Notes: generated from the sequence alone by a model not told the origin. Shown: positions 17,549-27,737, counted from the stretch's first letter. The stretch is 64,000 bases of DNA from Chitinophaga japonensis (GCF_007830125.1 NZ_VLLG01000005.1:620001-684000); one strand, 5' to 3'. Made by a program: numbers and translations.

Positions 17549-18511
17549 ATGAGCGAATATATCATATCGCTGGCCGGCCTGACCAAAAAGTACGGCGCAT
17601 TAACGGCCGTTGACCGGCTGGACCTGTCCATCAGAAAAGGCGAAGTATTCGGATTGCTGGGACCCAACGGCGCCGGCAAATCCACTACCATCCTGATGAT
17701 GCTCGGCCTTACCGAGCCTACATCCGGATCGGTGCAGGTATGCGGCATTGACGCTACTATGCACCCGGTGGAGGTGAAAAGGAAAGCAGGCTACCTGCCG
17801 GATGAAGTGGGCTTTTACGAGCACCGCAGCGGGCTGGAAAACCTGCTGTATACCGCGCGCCTGAACCGCATACCGGTGCAGGAAGCCACGGAGCGCGCCT
17901 ACCTGCTGCTCAAACGCGTAGGGTTATACGAAGTGGCGCATAAAAAGACCCGCACCTACTCCCGCGGCATGCGGCAGCGGCTTGGACTGGCCGATGTGCT
18001 GATCAAAAATCCCGAAGTCATTATACTGGATGAGCCCACGCTGGGCATTGACCCGCGCGGGGTGCGCGAGTTCCTGGACCTGATCGTGCAACTGAGCCGC
18101 GAAGAAAAGATCACCGTGCTGCTATCCTCCCACCACCTGCACCAGGTGCAGCAGGTATGCGACCGGGTGGGCATTTTTGTAGGCGGCAGGCTGCTGGCCG
18201 AAGGGGACATTCCTACCCTGTCGGAAAAGCTGTTTGCCGGCGAGCCGTATATCATTGAAGCGGGCGTGCAGCCGCTGCCGGATACCGCGCGCCTGCAGAC
18301 CGTACTGCAGGACATTGAAGGCATCCGCTCCATACAGTTCAGCGAGGGATTGTTCCGCATTGGCTGCCAGCGGGACCTGACCAGCGCCATTGCCGGCGCT
18401 ATTGTGCGGTCCGGGCTGGCGCTTACCCACCTGCAGCGGAAAACGTACGGGCTGGATGATATTTATAACCGCTACTTTGAAGGAGGACCTGTCTATGAAC
18501 AGACTGCTTAA
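17549..18511 (+). CDS. ABC transporter ATP-binding protein
   Basis: This 320-residue ATPase shows Walker A GPNGAGKST (near 39-47), the signature YSRGMRQRLGLA, Walker B VIILDEPTLGID and the switch His in LLSSHH. It drives the ABC-2 permease encoded next, at the cytoplasmic face. The C-terminal ~90 residues are an extension common in exporters of the DrrA/NatA/GldA type. Its start lies 3 bases after the NEW3 gene, behind a full AGGAGG, and its 3' end overlaps the permease by 17 bases. This tight packing supports one complex of NEW3 protein, ATPase and permease. Confidence 0.93.
   Translation: MSEYIISLAGLTKKYGALTAVDRLDLSIRKGEVFGLLGPNGAGKSTTILMMLGLTEPTSGSVQVCGIDATMHPVEVKRKAGYLPDEVGFYEHRSGLENLLYTARLNRIPVQEATERAYLLLKRVGLYEVAHKKTRTYSRGMRQRLGLADVLIKNPEVIILDEPTLGIDPRGVREFLDLIVQLSREEKITVLLSSHHLHQVQQVCDRVGIFVGGRLLAEGDIPTLSEKLFAGEPYIIEAGVQPLPDTARLQTVLQDIEGIRSIQFSEGLFRIGCQRDLTSAIAGAIVRSGLALTHLQRKTYGLDDIYNRYFEGGPVYEQTA
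18481..18486 (+). promoter_or_regulatory. Strong Shine-Dalgarno AGGAGG before the ABC permease
   Basis: AGGAGG sits 8 bases before the permease ATG, inside the ATPase gene. It decides the internal start at 18495 over longer in-frame alternatives. Confidence 0.55.
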
Positions 18512-19502
18512 TATTGTTGCGCTGCTGAAAGCGCCGCCGGCTGCCACAGGCAGGGCGCCTCACCCTTTCCGGGCGATCGTGGACAAGGAAGTGTCGGACC
18601 ATTTGCGCAGTTGGCGTTTCAACATATTGCTGGTATTAATACTACTTACCTGTTTCGGATCGCTGTATATTTCCGTGACCAATATCGGCAAGGCGGTAAA
18701 GCCGGACGACCCGGACGGCGCCTTCTTTTTCCTGAAACTGTTCACGGCCTCTGACGGCACGCTGCCGCCCTTTCATGTGCTCATTGGTTTCCTGGGGCCG
18801 CTGCTGGGCATCAGCCTGGGGTTTGACGCTATCAATTCCGAGCAGAACGGGGGCACGCTGAGCCGGATCATGGCGCAGCCTATTCACCGTGATTACCTGA
18901 TCAACGGGAAGTTTGTGGCCTCGCTGATCGTGATCAGCGTATTGTTCTTTGCGCTGGGCTTCCTGGTAATGGGACTGGGGCTGATCATCATCGGCGTACC
19001 GCCCACGGCGGGAGAGTTTTTACGCATTATTTTCTTCATTCTCCTCAACATACTGTACGTGGCTTTCTGGCTGAACCTGTCCATCCTGTTCTCCGTATTG
19101 CTGCGGCAGGCCGCCACTTCGGCGCTGGCCGGCATTGCGGTGTGGCTGTTCTTCACCATCTTTTACCAGATCATCATCAAGCTGGTGGCCAAAGCGCTGA
19201 TGCCGTCCGAGATGGCATCCGGGCAGGCCGTGCTGCATTACCAGGAGCTGATACTGAACCTGTTCCGGATTGTGCCCAGCCAGTTATTCAGCGATGCCAC
19301 CACTACCCTGCTGATGCCGTCTGTGCGCAGCCTGGGGCCGCTTACCATGGAGCAGGTATACGGGGCTATTCCCAGCCCGTTGCCGCTGGGGCAGAGCCTG
19401 CTGATCGTATGGCCGCAACTGACCGGCCTGATCGCCTCTACCGTGGTATGTTTTGCCCTGTCGTATTTCTCCTTCATGAAAAGGGAAATCCGCCCGCGGT
19501 AA
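18495..19502 (+). CDS. ABC-2 type transporter permease
   Basis: This 335-residue protein has a cytoplasmic N-terminus (PFRAIVDKEVSDHLRSWRFN, as in many ABC-2 permeases that begin with an 'i..kE..d.lrs.r' helix) and about six membrane helices, including ILLVLILLTCF-like, LIGFLGPLLGISLGFDAI, VISVLFFALGFLVMGLGL and a last helix LIASTVVCFALSYF. An external loop between helices 1 and 2 is large. The start at 18495 is set by the AGGAGG and by the 17-base overlap with the ATPase. An in-frame extension to 18390 would overlap the ATPase far more and is unlikely. What it exports is not known. Confidence 0.9.
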   Translation: MNRLLNIVALLKAPPAATGRAPHPFRAIVDKEVSDHLRSWRFNILLVLILLTCFGSLYISVTNIGKAVKPDDPDGAFFFLKLFTASDGTLPPFHVLIGFLGPLLGISLGFDAINSEQNGGTLSRIMAQPIHRDYLINGKFVASLIVISVLFFALGFLVMGLGLIIIGVPPTAGEFLRIIFFILLNILYVAFWLNLSILFSVLLRQAATSALAGIAVWLFFTIFYQIIIKLVAKALMPSEMASGQAVLHYQELILNLFRIVPSQLFSDATTTLLMPSVRSLGPLTMEQVYGAIPSPLPLGQSLLIVWPQLTGLIASTVVCFALSYFSFMKREIRPR

Positions 19503-19548
19503 ACAGGATTTTATTATCTTGTCCGCATTCCACTGAGGTACACAGATT

Positions 19549-20595
19549 ATGCAAAGAACCACCTTACTATCCGGCGTTGCTACCGTCCTGCTGTTGACCG
19601 CGCTGTTACAGCAGCATGCCGCTGCACAGACCATCCTGGAGGATAAACCCGGCGAGGCCAGCACCTACCAGAACCCGGTTTTCGATTATGATTTTCCCGA
19701 TCCCAACCTGGTAAAGAGCGACGATGGCTATTTTTATGCCTATGCTACGCAGGCGGACTGGCGGCGGCAGGGAGCCGGCGGTCCTTATATTATTCCCGTG
19801 CTGCGGTCCAAAAACCTGGTGAACTGGCAGCCGGCCGGGCAGGCGCTGGACAAAAAGCCATCCTGGAAAAAGGAAGGCGGCATCTGGGCGCCGGATGCGG
19901 TAAAATACCAGGGGAAGTATTACCTGTACTATGCCTTTTCCACCTGGGGGGATGCCAATCCCGGCATAGGGCTGGCCGTGGCCCCCCACCCGGAAGGACC
20001 GTTCACGGATAAAGGCAAGGTGTTCCTGAGCAAAGAGATCGGTGTGGACAATTCGATAGATGCCTTCCTGATAACGGACAACGATGTGCCCTATCTTTTC
20101 TGGGGCAGCTTTCATGGCATTTACGGGGTGGAGCTGACCCGGGACGGTACCCGGCCCAAAGGCGCGCCCTTCCGTATTGCCGGGAATGCTTATGAGGCCG
20201 CCTATATTTATCAAAAAGACGGCTATTATTATTTCTTCGGCTCTACCGGCACCTGCTGCGAAGGCGCCGGCAGCACTTACCAGGTAAAAACAGGCCGGGC
20301 TACCTCCTTAAAAGGCCCTTACCTGGACCAGTCCGGCCAGCCGCTGCTGGAAAACGGCGGCACCCTGCTGCTGCAGGGCAACCCGGGCAACACCGGCTTT
20401 GCTGGCCCCGGCCACAATGGCGATATAATTACGGATAAAGCGGGGCAAACCTGGTTGGTGTACCATGCCTACCGCAAGGATGACGACAAGCGCGGACGGG
20501 TGATGCTGCTGGATAAAATAAGCTGGGAGAATGGGTGGCCGGTGATACGCGGAGCCGTGCCCAGCCTGGAAAGGCAGACAGCGCCGGTGTTTTGA
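19549..20595 (+). CDS. Secreted GH43 family glycoside hydrolase
   Basis: This 348-residue protein has a signal peptide (1-26, LLQQHAAAQ) followed by a five-bladed propeller. The three family carboxylates can be placed: Asp51 in DFPDPN (base), Asp171 in DNSIDAF (pKa modulator) and Glu216 in AYEAAYIY (acid). GH43 enzymes cleave alpha-L-arabinofuranosyl or beta-xylosyl links. The short chain with no extra C-terminal sandwich and the motif GGIWAPDAVKYQGKYYLYY resemble arabinanase-like subfamilies. It lies 46 bases after the ABC permease on the same strand and may be read from that transcript. It has no SusCD pair beside it. Confidence 0.88.
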   Translation: MQRTTLLSGVATVLLLTALLQQHAAAQTILEDKPGEASTYQNPVFDYDFPDPNLVKSDDGYFYAYATQADWRRQGAGGPYIIPVLRSKNLVNWQPAGQALDKKPSWKKEGGIWAPDAVKYQGKYYLYYAFSTWGDANPGIGLAVAPHPEGPFTDKGKVFLSKEIGVDNSIDAFLITDNDVPYLFWGSFHGIYGVELTRDGTRPKGAPFRIAGNAYEAAYIYQKDGYYYFFGSTGTCCEGAGSTYQVKTGRATSLKGPYLDQSGQPLLENGGTLLLQGNPGNTGFAGPGHNGDIITDKAGQTWLVYHAYRKDDDKRGRVMLLDKISWENGWPVIRGAVPSLERQTAPVF

Positions 20596-20607
20596 GGGGG
20601 GAGTCAC

Positions 20608-21318
20608 TCACATCTTCGTCCACACCTCGTGTATCGGATCCCCTTTAGAGCTTTTGCCGCTGTGGTCCCATTTACTTCCCTCCACGCTGCCTTTAAAGCT
20701 TAGCGAGGCCCCTACCCGGCTGTTATCCCGGGAAAAGAAATCAATGTTTTCTGTATACACACCGTTCTCAAAGGTGTAGGTGCCGCCACCGGTACCAAAG
20801 AACTCGCCCGTTTCCGTATTGATGGCCGCCCACTGGAACCGGGTGCCGGTAAGCACCTTAATGGTCTTGCGGGCGCCCCGCTTCATTTCGCGCATTTCCC
20901 CGTTGGACTCCCTGGCGGTGATCTGCCAAACGCCGGCCATCGGTCCGCTGCCGTCATCGATCCGGGTCCAGGTGGTTTGCTGGTCCCCCAGGGAGGATAC
21001 CAGTTGTCCGCCTTCAAATGAAGCGGTAGCATCCGGGTGCTTTCCCACCTGCGATTTATCAGCGGAATTGAATTCTATGGTAGTGGTGGCAGCGTTGTCG
21101 GACGCGCCCTCCCAGGTACCGCCCATGGTAGATTGGAAGCCGGAGGCATTAAATACGGTTACAGTAAAATAGCCCGGCGTGATCAGCATAATGGAAGTAT
21201 CGGCGCCGTTAACAGAGCGCCAGGCGCCCAGTACCCCGGATTCTGATTGTGCATGAGCAGACTGCATGCCTGCAATGGCCAGCAGAAAAAAGAGGATAGT
21301 ATACGCGAACAGTTTCAT
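20608..21318 (-). CDS. Secreted protein of unknown function, duplicated lipocalin-like units
   Basis: This 236-residue protein has a signal peptide (about 1-23, ending AHAQ). Two related halves each start with a Gly-x-Trp pattern: GVLGAWRSVNGADTS near 29 and MAGVWQITARESNGE near 128. In both halves a beta-rich stretch follows with a phrase on sample size or time such as SKWDHSGKSSKGDP. The pattern is that of small secreted lipocalin-like proteins common in Bacteroidota. No catalytic motif can be seen. It converges on GH43 with 12 bases between the stops and is divergent from the YjbQ gene. I do not recognise a function. Confidence 0.7.
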   Translation of the reverse strand: MKLFAYTILFFLLAIAGMQSAHAQSESGVLGAWRSVNGADTSIMLITPGYFTVTVFNASGFQSTMGGTWEGASDNAATTTIEFNSADKSQVGKHPDATASFEGGQLVSSLGDQQTTWTRIDDGSGPMAGVWQITARESNGEMREMKRGARKTIKVLTGTRFQWAAINTETGEFFGTGGGTYTFENGVYTENIDFFSRDNSRVGASLSFKGSVEGSKWDHSGKSSKGDPIHEVWTKM

Positions 21319-21393
21319 ATCAGTGGATTTACCAGTAAATATACTGATTTAATAATGTATACTTTTACGTATCGTTTAACAGCACCGTTCATT

Positions 21394-21816
21394 ATGAAAA
21401 TATACCAGCAACTCCTGGAACTGAAGGAAATGCCCAGAGGCTTTCACCTGGTGACCGCAGCCATCATGCAGGCCCTGCCGCAGATCGGCATGCTGAAATC
21501 CGGTATCTGCCAGGTCTTCATCCAGCACACCTCCGCTTCACTCACCATTAATGAGAATGCAGACCCTACGGTGAGAATGGATTTTGAGACCTACTTCAAC
21601 AAGGCCGTACCGGAAAATGACCCGGACTATGTACATGATACTGAAGGACCGGATGATATGCCCGCTCACCTGAAATCATCCATGCTGGGCTGCTCGGTGA
21701 TGATCCCCATCCGTAACGGGCGCCTGGCGCTGGGCACCTGGCAGGGTGTGTACCTCTGCGAGCACCGGGATCACGGCGGCAAAAGAAGGCTGGTGATCAC
21801 CGCCTGGGGCGAATAA
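21394..21816 (+). CDS. yjbQ: YjbQ/UPF0047-family protein (secondary thiamine-phosphate synthase type)
   Basis: The 140-residue chain from the ATG at 21394 has the exact size and motifs of the YjbQ family: FIQHTSASLTINENADP, the His-Asp-rich VHDTEGPDDMPAHLKSS, and LGTWQGVYLCEHRDHGG at the end. Members bind metal through conserved His residues and form trimers in the cytosol; E. coli YjbQ has weak thiamine-phosphate synthase activity, and the true role is debated. An upstream in-frame start at 21247 would add 49 residues not found in the family and overlap the neighbouring promoter region, so I reject it. Confidence 0.93.
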   Translation: MKIYQQLLELKEMPRGFHLVTAAIMQALPQIGMLKSGICQVFIQHTSASLTINENADPTVRMDFETYFNKAVPENDPDYVHDTEGPDDMPAHLKSSMLGCSVMIPIRNGRLALGTWQGVYLCEHRDHGGKRRLVITAWGE

Positions 21817-21827
21817 CGGTTCCGGCG

Positions 21828-23063
<1,236 letters not shown>

Positions 23064-23134
23064 CAGGGGTATTTTTTGTGTGTTCTAATATAGGCATTTT
23101 CATCTCTTGGTATGATTTTCCTGAAGGGTAATAT

Positions 23135-24616
23135 ATGGACCAACATTCACATGAGCAGATGGGCAACCGCGGCGTTACCCGGCCGCAAATGAAGCATGAG
23201 CACGGCATGACGCCCGAACAGCGCATGCAGATGCTGCATATGCATCATCACCAAACGCTATGGATATACTGGATGCTGGTGATGCTGGGCGTGTGGCTGA
23301 TACTGTCACCACTTACCTTCTCTTACGGCAAGGGCCTCACAGACCCTGCCGGCGGGCGCAGCCTGTGGCTGCCGCTGGCTGCACGCATACAGGCCATGCA
23401 ATGGAGCGACATTCTCAGTGGCGTGGCGCTGATATTCTTCGGGTGGCGCTCCCTTACGCCCAATCGGCCTGTCAGCCTGTGGATGTGCTGCTTTACCGGC
23501 CTGTGGCTCAATGCGGCGCCGCTGGTTTTCTGGGCGCCCACAGCCGCCGCCTACCTGAATGATACGCTGACCGGCATGCTGGTGATGTCATTGTCCATTT
23601 TAATACCGGGTATGCCCAACATGATCATGTATATGAAGATGGGGCCGGATACGCCGGCAGGCTGGAGCTACAATCCCAGCAGTTGGGCGCAGCGCTGGAT
23701 CATGATCGCCCTGGGTTTTGCAGGCTGGCTGGTATCGCGCTACCTGGGCGCTTACCAGCTAGGCTATACGAATATTGCCTGGGACCCCTTCTTTGGGGAC
23801 AGCAGCCGGCAGGTGCTTACCTCTGAAATGTCGCGCTCCCTGCCCATATCCGACGGCGGGCTGGGCGCTTTTGCCTATACGCTGGAGTTCCTGATGGGAT
23901 GGATGGGCAGCCCCGCGCGCTGGCGCACCATGCCCTGGATGGTGGCTTTCTTCGGCATACTGGTGATCCCACTGGGACTGGTGCATATTTTCCTGGTCAT
24001 TTCCCAGCCGCTGACGGTAGGCGCCTGGTGCACGCTTTGCCTGCTGGCAGCCGGCATTATGCTGCCCATGATACCGCTGGAAGTGGATGAGGTGGTAGCC
24101 ATGGGGCAACATATGGTGCAGGCCAAAAAGAAAGGCGCCTCCATGTGGAAAGTGTTCTGGCAGGGTGCGGCACCGGCTGAAAATGACACGCAGGACCAAC
24201 GTACGCCTGCACTGGCACAATTGCCGCAGCAACCCGGTAAGGTGATACAGGCATCCGTATGGGGCATGAGCTGCCCGGCGACGCTGGCGCTTGCCACGTT
24301 GCTGGGCATCTGGCTGATGTTTGCACCGGCGGTATTCGGTGTGCCTGTTAAAGACATGGCCGCAGATGTGCATCATTTGTGCGGCGCACTGATCGTGGTG
24401 GTATCCGTGATCTGTATGGGAGAGGTGGTGCGCAGGGGCCGTTATCTCAATATTCCCCTGGCATTGGTGGTGGCCATTGCGCCCTGGTTCATGGACAGCA
24501 GTCCGCTGGGGCTGTGCCTGAGCAGCACGGCCGCCGGCATTTTAACGGCGGTGCTGTCATTCCCGCGGGGCCCTAAGAAAGAAACGTACGGGCTGTGGGA
24601 TAAATATGTGCGGTAA
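23135..24616 (+). CDS. Fused SPW-VKOR-SPW membrane protein
   Basis: This 493-residue protein has a His- and Met-rich head (about 1-42, e.g. MLHMHHHQ), an SPW-type helical pair unit (about 43-165), a VKOR/DsbB-like four-helix unit (about 180-320) and a C-terminal SPW-type unit (about 385-480). The VKOR part keeps the redox CxxC (AWCTLC). At the place of the two loop cysteines it reads WDPFFGDSSRQVLTS, with none. VKOR proteins pass electrons from thiols to quinone; without loop cysteines the usual relay cannot work. The parts match two separate genes at 41038-41958. It ends 5 bases from the convergent FAD dehydrogenase gene. Confidence 0.78.
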   Translation: MDQHSHEQMGNRGVTRPQMKHEHGMTPEQRMQMLHMHHHQTLWIYWMLVMLGVWLILSPLTFSYGKGLTDPAGGRSLWLPLAARIQAMQWSDILSGVALIFFGWRSLTPNRPVSLWMCCFTGLWLNAAPLVFWAPTAAAYLNDTLTGMLVMSLSILIPGMPNMIMYMKMGPDTPAGWSYNPSSWAQRWIMIALGFAGWLVSRYLGAYQLGYTNIAWDPFFGDSSRQVLTSEMSRSLPISDGGLGAFAYTLEFLMGWMGSPARWRTMPWMVAFFGILVIPLGLVHIFLVISQPLTVGAWCTLCLLAAGIMLPMIPLEVDEVVAMGQHMVQAKKKGASMWKVFWQGAAPAENDTQDQRTPALAQLPQQPGKVIQASVWGMSCPATLALATLLGIWLMFAPAVFGVPVKDMAADVHHLCGALIVVVSVICMGEVVRRGRYLNIPLALVVAIAPWFMDSSPLGLCLSSTAAGILTAVLSFPRGPKKETYGLWDKYVR

Positions 24617-24620
24617 GCGC

Positions 24621-27600
24621 TTATTGCTTTTGCTTTCCATTGGCGGACAAGACACAGCCGGCCAGCGTGAGCCCCGCTACAGCGGCCGCCAGCAACAGGT
24701 TTTTCGCGGTTTTCCCCTGATCCCGCAACTGCATCTTGTCTACGTATATCCTTTCGGGTTTTTCCTTTGTCTTGTTGCGCCCGTGCTGCTCATGCAGCGC
24801 CATTTGCAGCACTTGCGCCAGGTGCATGCCTTTGCGGTCTGAGCCCTGTTCTATCTGCCCGCGGCAACTGAAGCCGTCTGCAATAATGATCGCGTCTTTG
24901 CCGGCTTCCCGTACGGCCGGCAGCAGCACCCGCTCTCCCAGCTTTACGGAAACATCATAAGGTGCGCCCTGCTTGTACCCGAAATAACCGGCTATCCCGC
25001 AGCAGCCGGCATCCAGCACATTCAGCTCCAGGCCCATTTTATTCAGCAGCTCCACTTCGCTTTTCATGTCCAGCACCGCTTTCTGATGGCAGTGCCCGTG
25101 CAGGATGGCATTGCGTTTCAGGGGCGGCAGTTGAAAGTCTTCCGCGTAGCGGTCAAGGAATTCCGCCAGGGTGCAGGTTTGCTTCTTTAGCCGCCGCGCA
25201 TCCTCGCTGCCGGGCAGCAGGTCGGTCAGCTCATCCCTGAACACGGACACGCAGCTCGGCTCCAGGCCCACAATGGGTATGCCCTGCCGTATCTCCGTTC
25301 TTAGTTCCGCCAGGATCTGCTGCAACAGGTGCTTTGCAGTCCCCAGCATGCCAAAGTCGTACAGCGGACGGCCGCAGCAGAGCAGGCGCCGGGTGATCAG
25401 CACTTCAAAACCCGCTGCTTCCAGCACTTCCGTGGCCGCCACCAGGGTTTGCGGCAGGAAAAAGTTGTTGAACGTATCGGTCCAGAGGATGACCTTTTTA
25501 TGCTTCGGGGCTTTTTCCCGGTTGCGACGCCCAAACCATTCCCGGAAAGTAGTGCCTGCAAAGGCAGGCATGTCGCGCTGCGGCGCTATGTCGCCGGCCG
25601 CTTTCAGCAGGCGGCCTATGCCTGGCGCGCGCATCACAAAATTGGCCGCGGCCGGCACCAGGGAGGCCAGCCTCGCCCACCAGGGGATCAGGCCAAAAGC
25701 ATAAGCCGAGCGCGGGCGCAGGCGCCCCTTATAGTAATGGGAAAGAAATTCTGCTTTATAGGTAGCAATATCCACATTCACCGGGCAGTCCCCTTTACAA
25801 CCCTTGCAACTGAGGCAGAGATCCAGCGCTTCCTTTACATGCGGATCCTTCCAGCCGTCTTTAATAATGTCTCCCTGCAGCATTTCATTGAGCAGGTGCG
25901 CACGTCCGCGGGTGCTGTGCATTTCCTCACCGGTAACCATGAAGCTGGGGCACATGGTGCCGCCATCATGACGGCGGCATTTGCCTACCCCTACACACCG
26001 CAGGGTAGCCCTGGAAAAACGCCCGTTATCCGCCGGGTAATGAAACTGCGTGCGCGGACTGGCAGGATTGTATTGCGTGCCCAGGCGCAGGTTGGCAGTC
26101 TGTCCGTAGGTATCCAGCACCTTGCCCGGGTTCATTTTATCCTGCGGGTCCCAGATGGATTTGAACTCATGGAAAGCTTCCATCAGCTCGGGACCGTACA
26201 TGATCTCCAGCAGGTCGCCGCGGGCCTGGCCATCGCCATGCTCGCCGGAAATGGAGCCACCGTACTGTTTCACCAGCTCCGCGCCTTCGCGGGTAAATTG
26301 CCGGTACTGCTCCAGGCCCTGTTCGGAAAGCAGGTCAAACGCCACGCGGCAGTGCACGCAGCCCTGCCCGAAATGCCCGTACAGCGAGGGGTTCAGGTCA
26401 TACTTTTGAAAGAGCCGGCGCAGGTCCTGCAGGTAATCGCCTATCCTTTCAGGGGGCACAGCGGTATCTTCCCAGCCGGGATTGGTCATCGGCTCTCCCG
26501 GCACCCAGGCGGTGGCGCCCAGCCCGGACTCCCGTATCTCCCAGATCATCTGCGCCTGCTCCGGGTCATCAATGAGGCTGATATCAGGCGTATCCGCTTT
26601 CTTTTTCAGCGCTGCTATCATTGTCCTGGCCTTTTTATCCGCTTCTTCTACAGAAGCGCCGCCAAATTCCACCAGCAGCCAGCCATTGCCCTCCGGCAGC
26701 AGGGGCAGGTCCTGCAGGTTCAGCCCTTTGCGCTTCATGAAGCTGATCAGCATCCCGTCAATGCCTTCCAGGCCAATAGGCTCGTAGGACATCACTTCCG
26801 GCACCGCCCTGCCCGCCGTATATACGTCCGGGTAGCCCAGCACGGTCAGCACCCGTGCCCGGGGAGCATCCAGCAGCTTCATGGTGGCATCCAGCACGGT
26901 TACACAGGTGCCTTCGGTTCCACTTAGCGCATGCGCTACATTGAAACCATTCTCCGGCAGCAGCGCCGGCAGGTTGTAGCCGGATACGCGGCGGGGAATA
27001 TGGGGAAAGCGCTCGCGGATCAGCGGCGCATACTTGTCTGCCAGGGCTTTCAGGCGACGATAGATCTCGCCTTTAGGGCCGCCCTCCGCAATAATCCGTT
27101 CCAGCTCCGGTTCCGGTGTAGGGCCTACTTCCATTTTAAGCCCGTCGTAGGTGAGCACGGTCATCCTTTCCACGTTGTCGGAGGTCCTGGCGCCATTGCC
27201 CTGCCGGGCGGCCATGATGGAATGCACGCCACAGGAATTGTTGCCTACCATCCCGCCAATGGTGCAATGGTTATGGGTGGCAGGGTCCGGCCCGAAGGTA
27301 AGGCCCGCCTTTTCCTCCGTGTGCTGCCGCATATGGTCCAGCACTATGCCGGCCTGTACTTTCACCAGCTTTTGATCCTTGTCCACCTGCAGCACCTTGT
27401 TGTAATACTTGGATTGATCTATTACTACCGCTACATTACAGCACTGGCCGGCTAGGCTGGTGCCCCCGCCCCTGTTCAGCACGGGCGCATTAAAACGGCG
27501 GCAGGCAGCAATGGTGTGCACGATATCCTCCTCATCCTGCGGCAACACTACGCCCACCGGCACCTGCCGGTAATTGGAAGCATCCGTGGCATATAGCGCT

Positions 27601-27737
27601 TTGCTGCCGTCATCAAAACGCACTTCTCCTTTGATGCGCTCCTTCAACCACTGCTCCAGGCCGGCGGCATCTACGCCTGCTGCGTACTTTGTCCGAAAAC
27701 GGGTGTTAAAACGAGGTTGTGTAGTAAGTTGTTCCAT
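24621..27737 (-). CDS. FAD-linked oxidase / Fe-S dehydrogenase fusion (YdiJ / glycolate-oxidase-like)
   Basis: This 1038-residue fusion has a PCMH-type FAD-binding half (about 50-230, NRGGGTSLAGQCCN), a substrate half (about 240-550, HFGQGCVHCRV and SISGEHGDGQARG), a two-cluster ferredoxin region (Cys in CVGVGKC...CP near 581-596 and CLSCKGCKGDCP near 641-652) and two CCG domains (CCGRPLYD near 787, CCGIAGYFGY near 912). It should oxidise a 2-hydroxyacid such as 2-hydroxyglutarate, lactate or glycolate and pass electrons to quinone. The last ~50 residues add a basic linker and one hydrophobic helix (about 1012-1030), a possible membrane anchor that I do not know from the family. It closes the ten-gene run that begins at the caa3 oxidase. 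Confidence 0.88.
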   Translation of the reverse strand: MEQLTTQPRFNTRFRTKYAAGVDAAGLEQWLKERIKGEVRFDDGSKALYATDASNYRQVPVGVVLPQDEEDIVHTIAACRRFNAPVLNRGGGTSLAGQCCNVAVVIDQSKYYNKVLQVDKDQKLVKVQAGIVLDHMRQHTEEKAGLTFGPDPATHNHCTIGGMVGNNSCGVHSIMAARQGNGARTSDNVERMTVLTYDGLKMEVGPTPEPELERIIAEGGPKGEIYRRLKALADKYAPLIRERFPHIPRRVSGYNLPALLPENGFNVAHALSGTEGTCVTVLDATMKLLDAPRARVLTVLGYPDVYTAGRAVPEVMSYEPIGLEGIDGMLISFMKRKGLNLQDLPLLPEGNGWLLVEFGGASVEEADKKARTMIAALKKKADTPDISLIDDPEQAQMIWEIRESGLGATAWVPGEPMTNPGWEDTAVPPERIGDYLQDLRRLFQKYDLNPSLYGHFGQGCVHCRVAFDLLSEQGLEQYRQFTREGAELVKQYGGSISGEHGDGQARGDLLEIMYGPELMEAFHEFKSIWDPQDKMNPGKVLDTYGQTANLRLGTQYNPASPRTQFHYPADNGRFSRATLRCVGVGKCRRHDGGTMCPSFMVTGEEMHSTRGRAHLLNEMLQGDIIKDGWKDPHVKEALDLCLSCKGCKGDCPVNVDIATYKAEFLSHYYKGRLRPRSAYAFGLIPWWARLASLVPAAANFVMRAPGIGRLLKAAGDIAPQRDMPAFAGTTFREWFGRRNREKAPKHKKVILWTDTFNNFFLPQTLVAATEVLEAAGFEVLITRRLLCCGRPLYDFGMLGTAKHLLQQILAELRTEIRQGIPIVGLEPSCVSVFRDELTDLLPGSEDARRLKKQTCTLAEFLDRYAEDFQLPPLKRNAILHGHCHQKAVLDMKSEVELLNKMGLELNVLDAGCCGIAGYFGYKQGAPYDVSVKLGERVLLPAVREAGKDAIIIADGFSCRGQIEQGSDRKGMHLAQVLQMALHEQHGRNKTKEKPERIYVDKMQLRDQGKTAKNLLLAAAVAGLTLAGCVLSANGKQKQ

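Noticed and set aside
17600..18547. Several minus-strand frames opposite the ABC ATPase
   Set aside because: They have no start signal or domain and lie fully across the well-defined ATPase.
25329..26927. 532-codon plus-strand open frame antisense to the FAD dehydrogenase
   Set aside because: It is an antisense shadow in GC-rich DNA; the minus-strand gene has clear FAD and Fe-S motifs.
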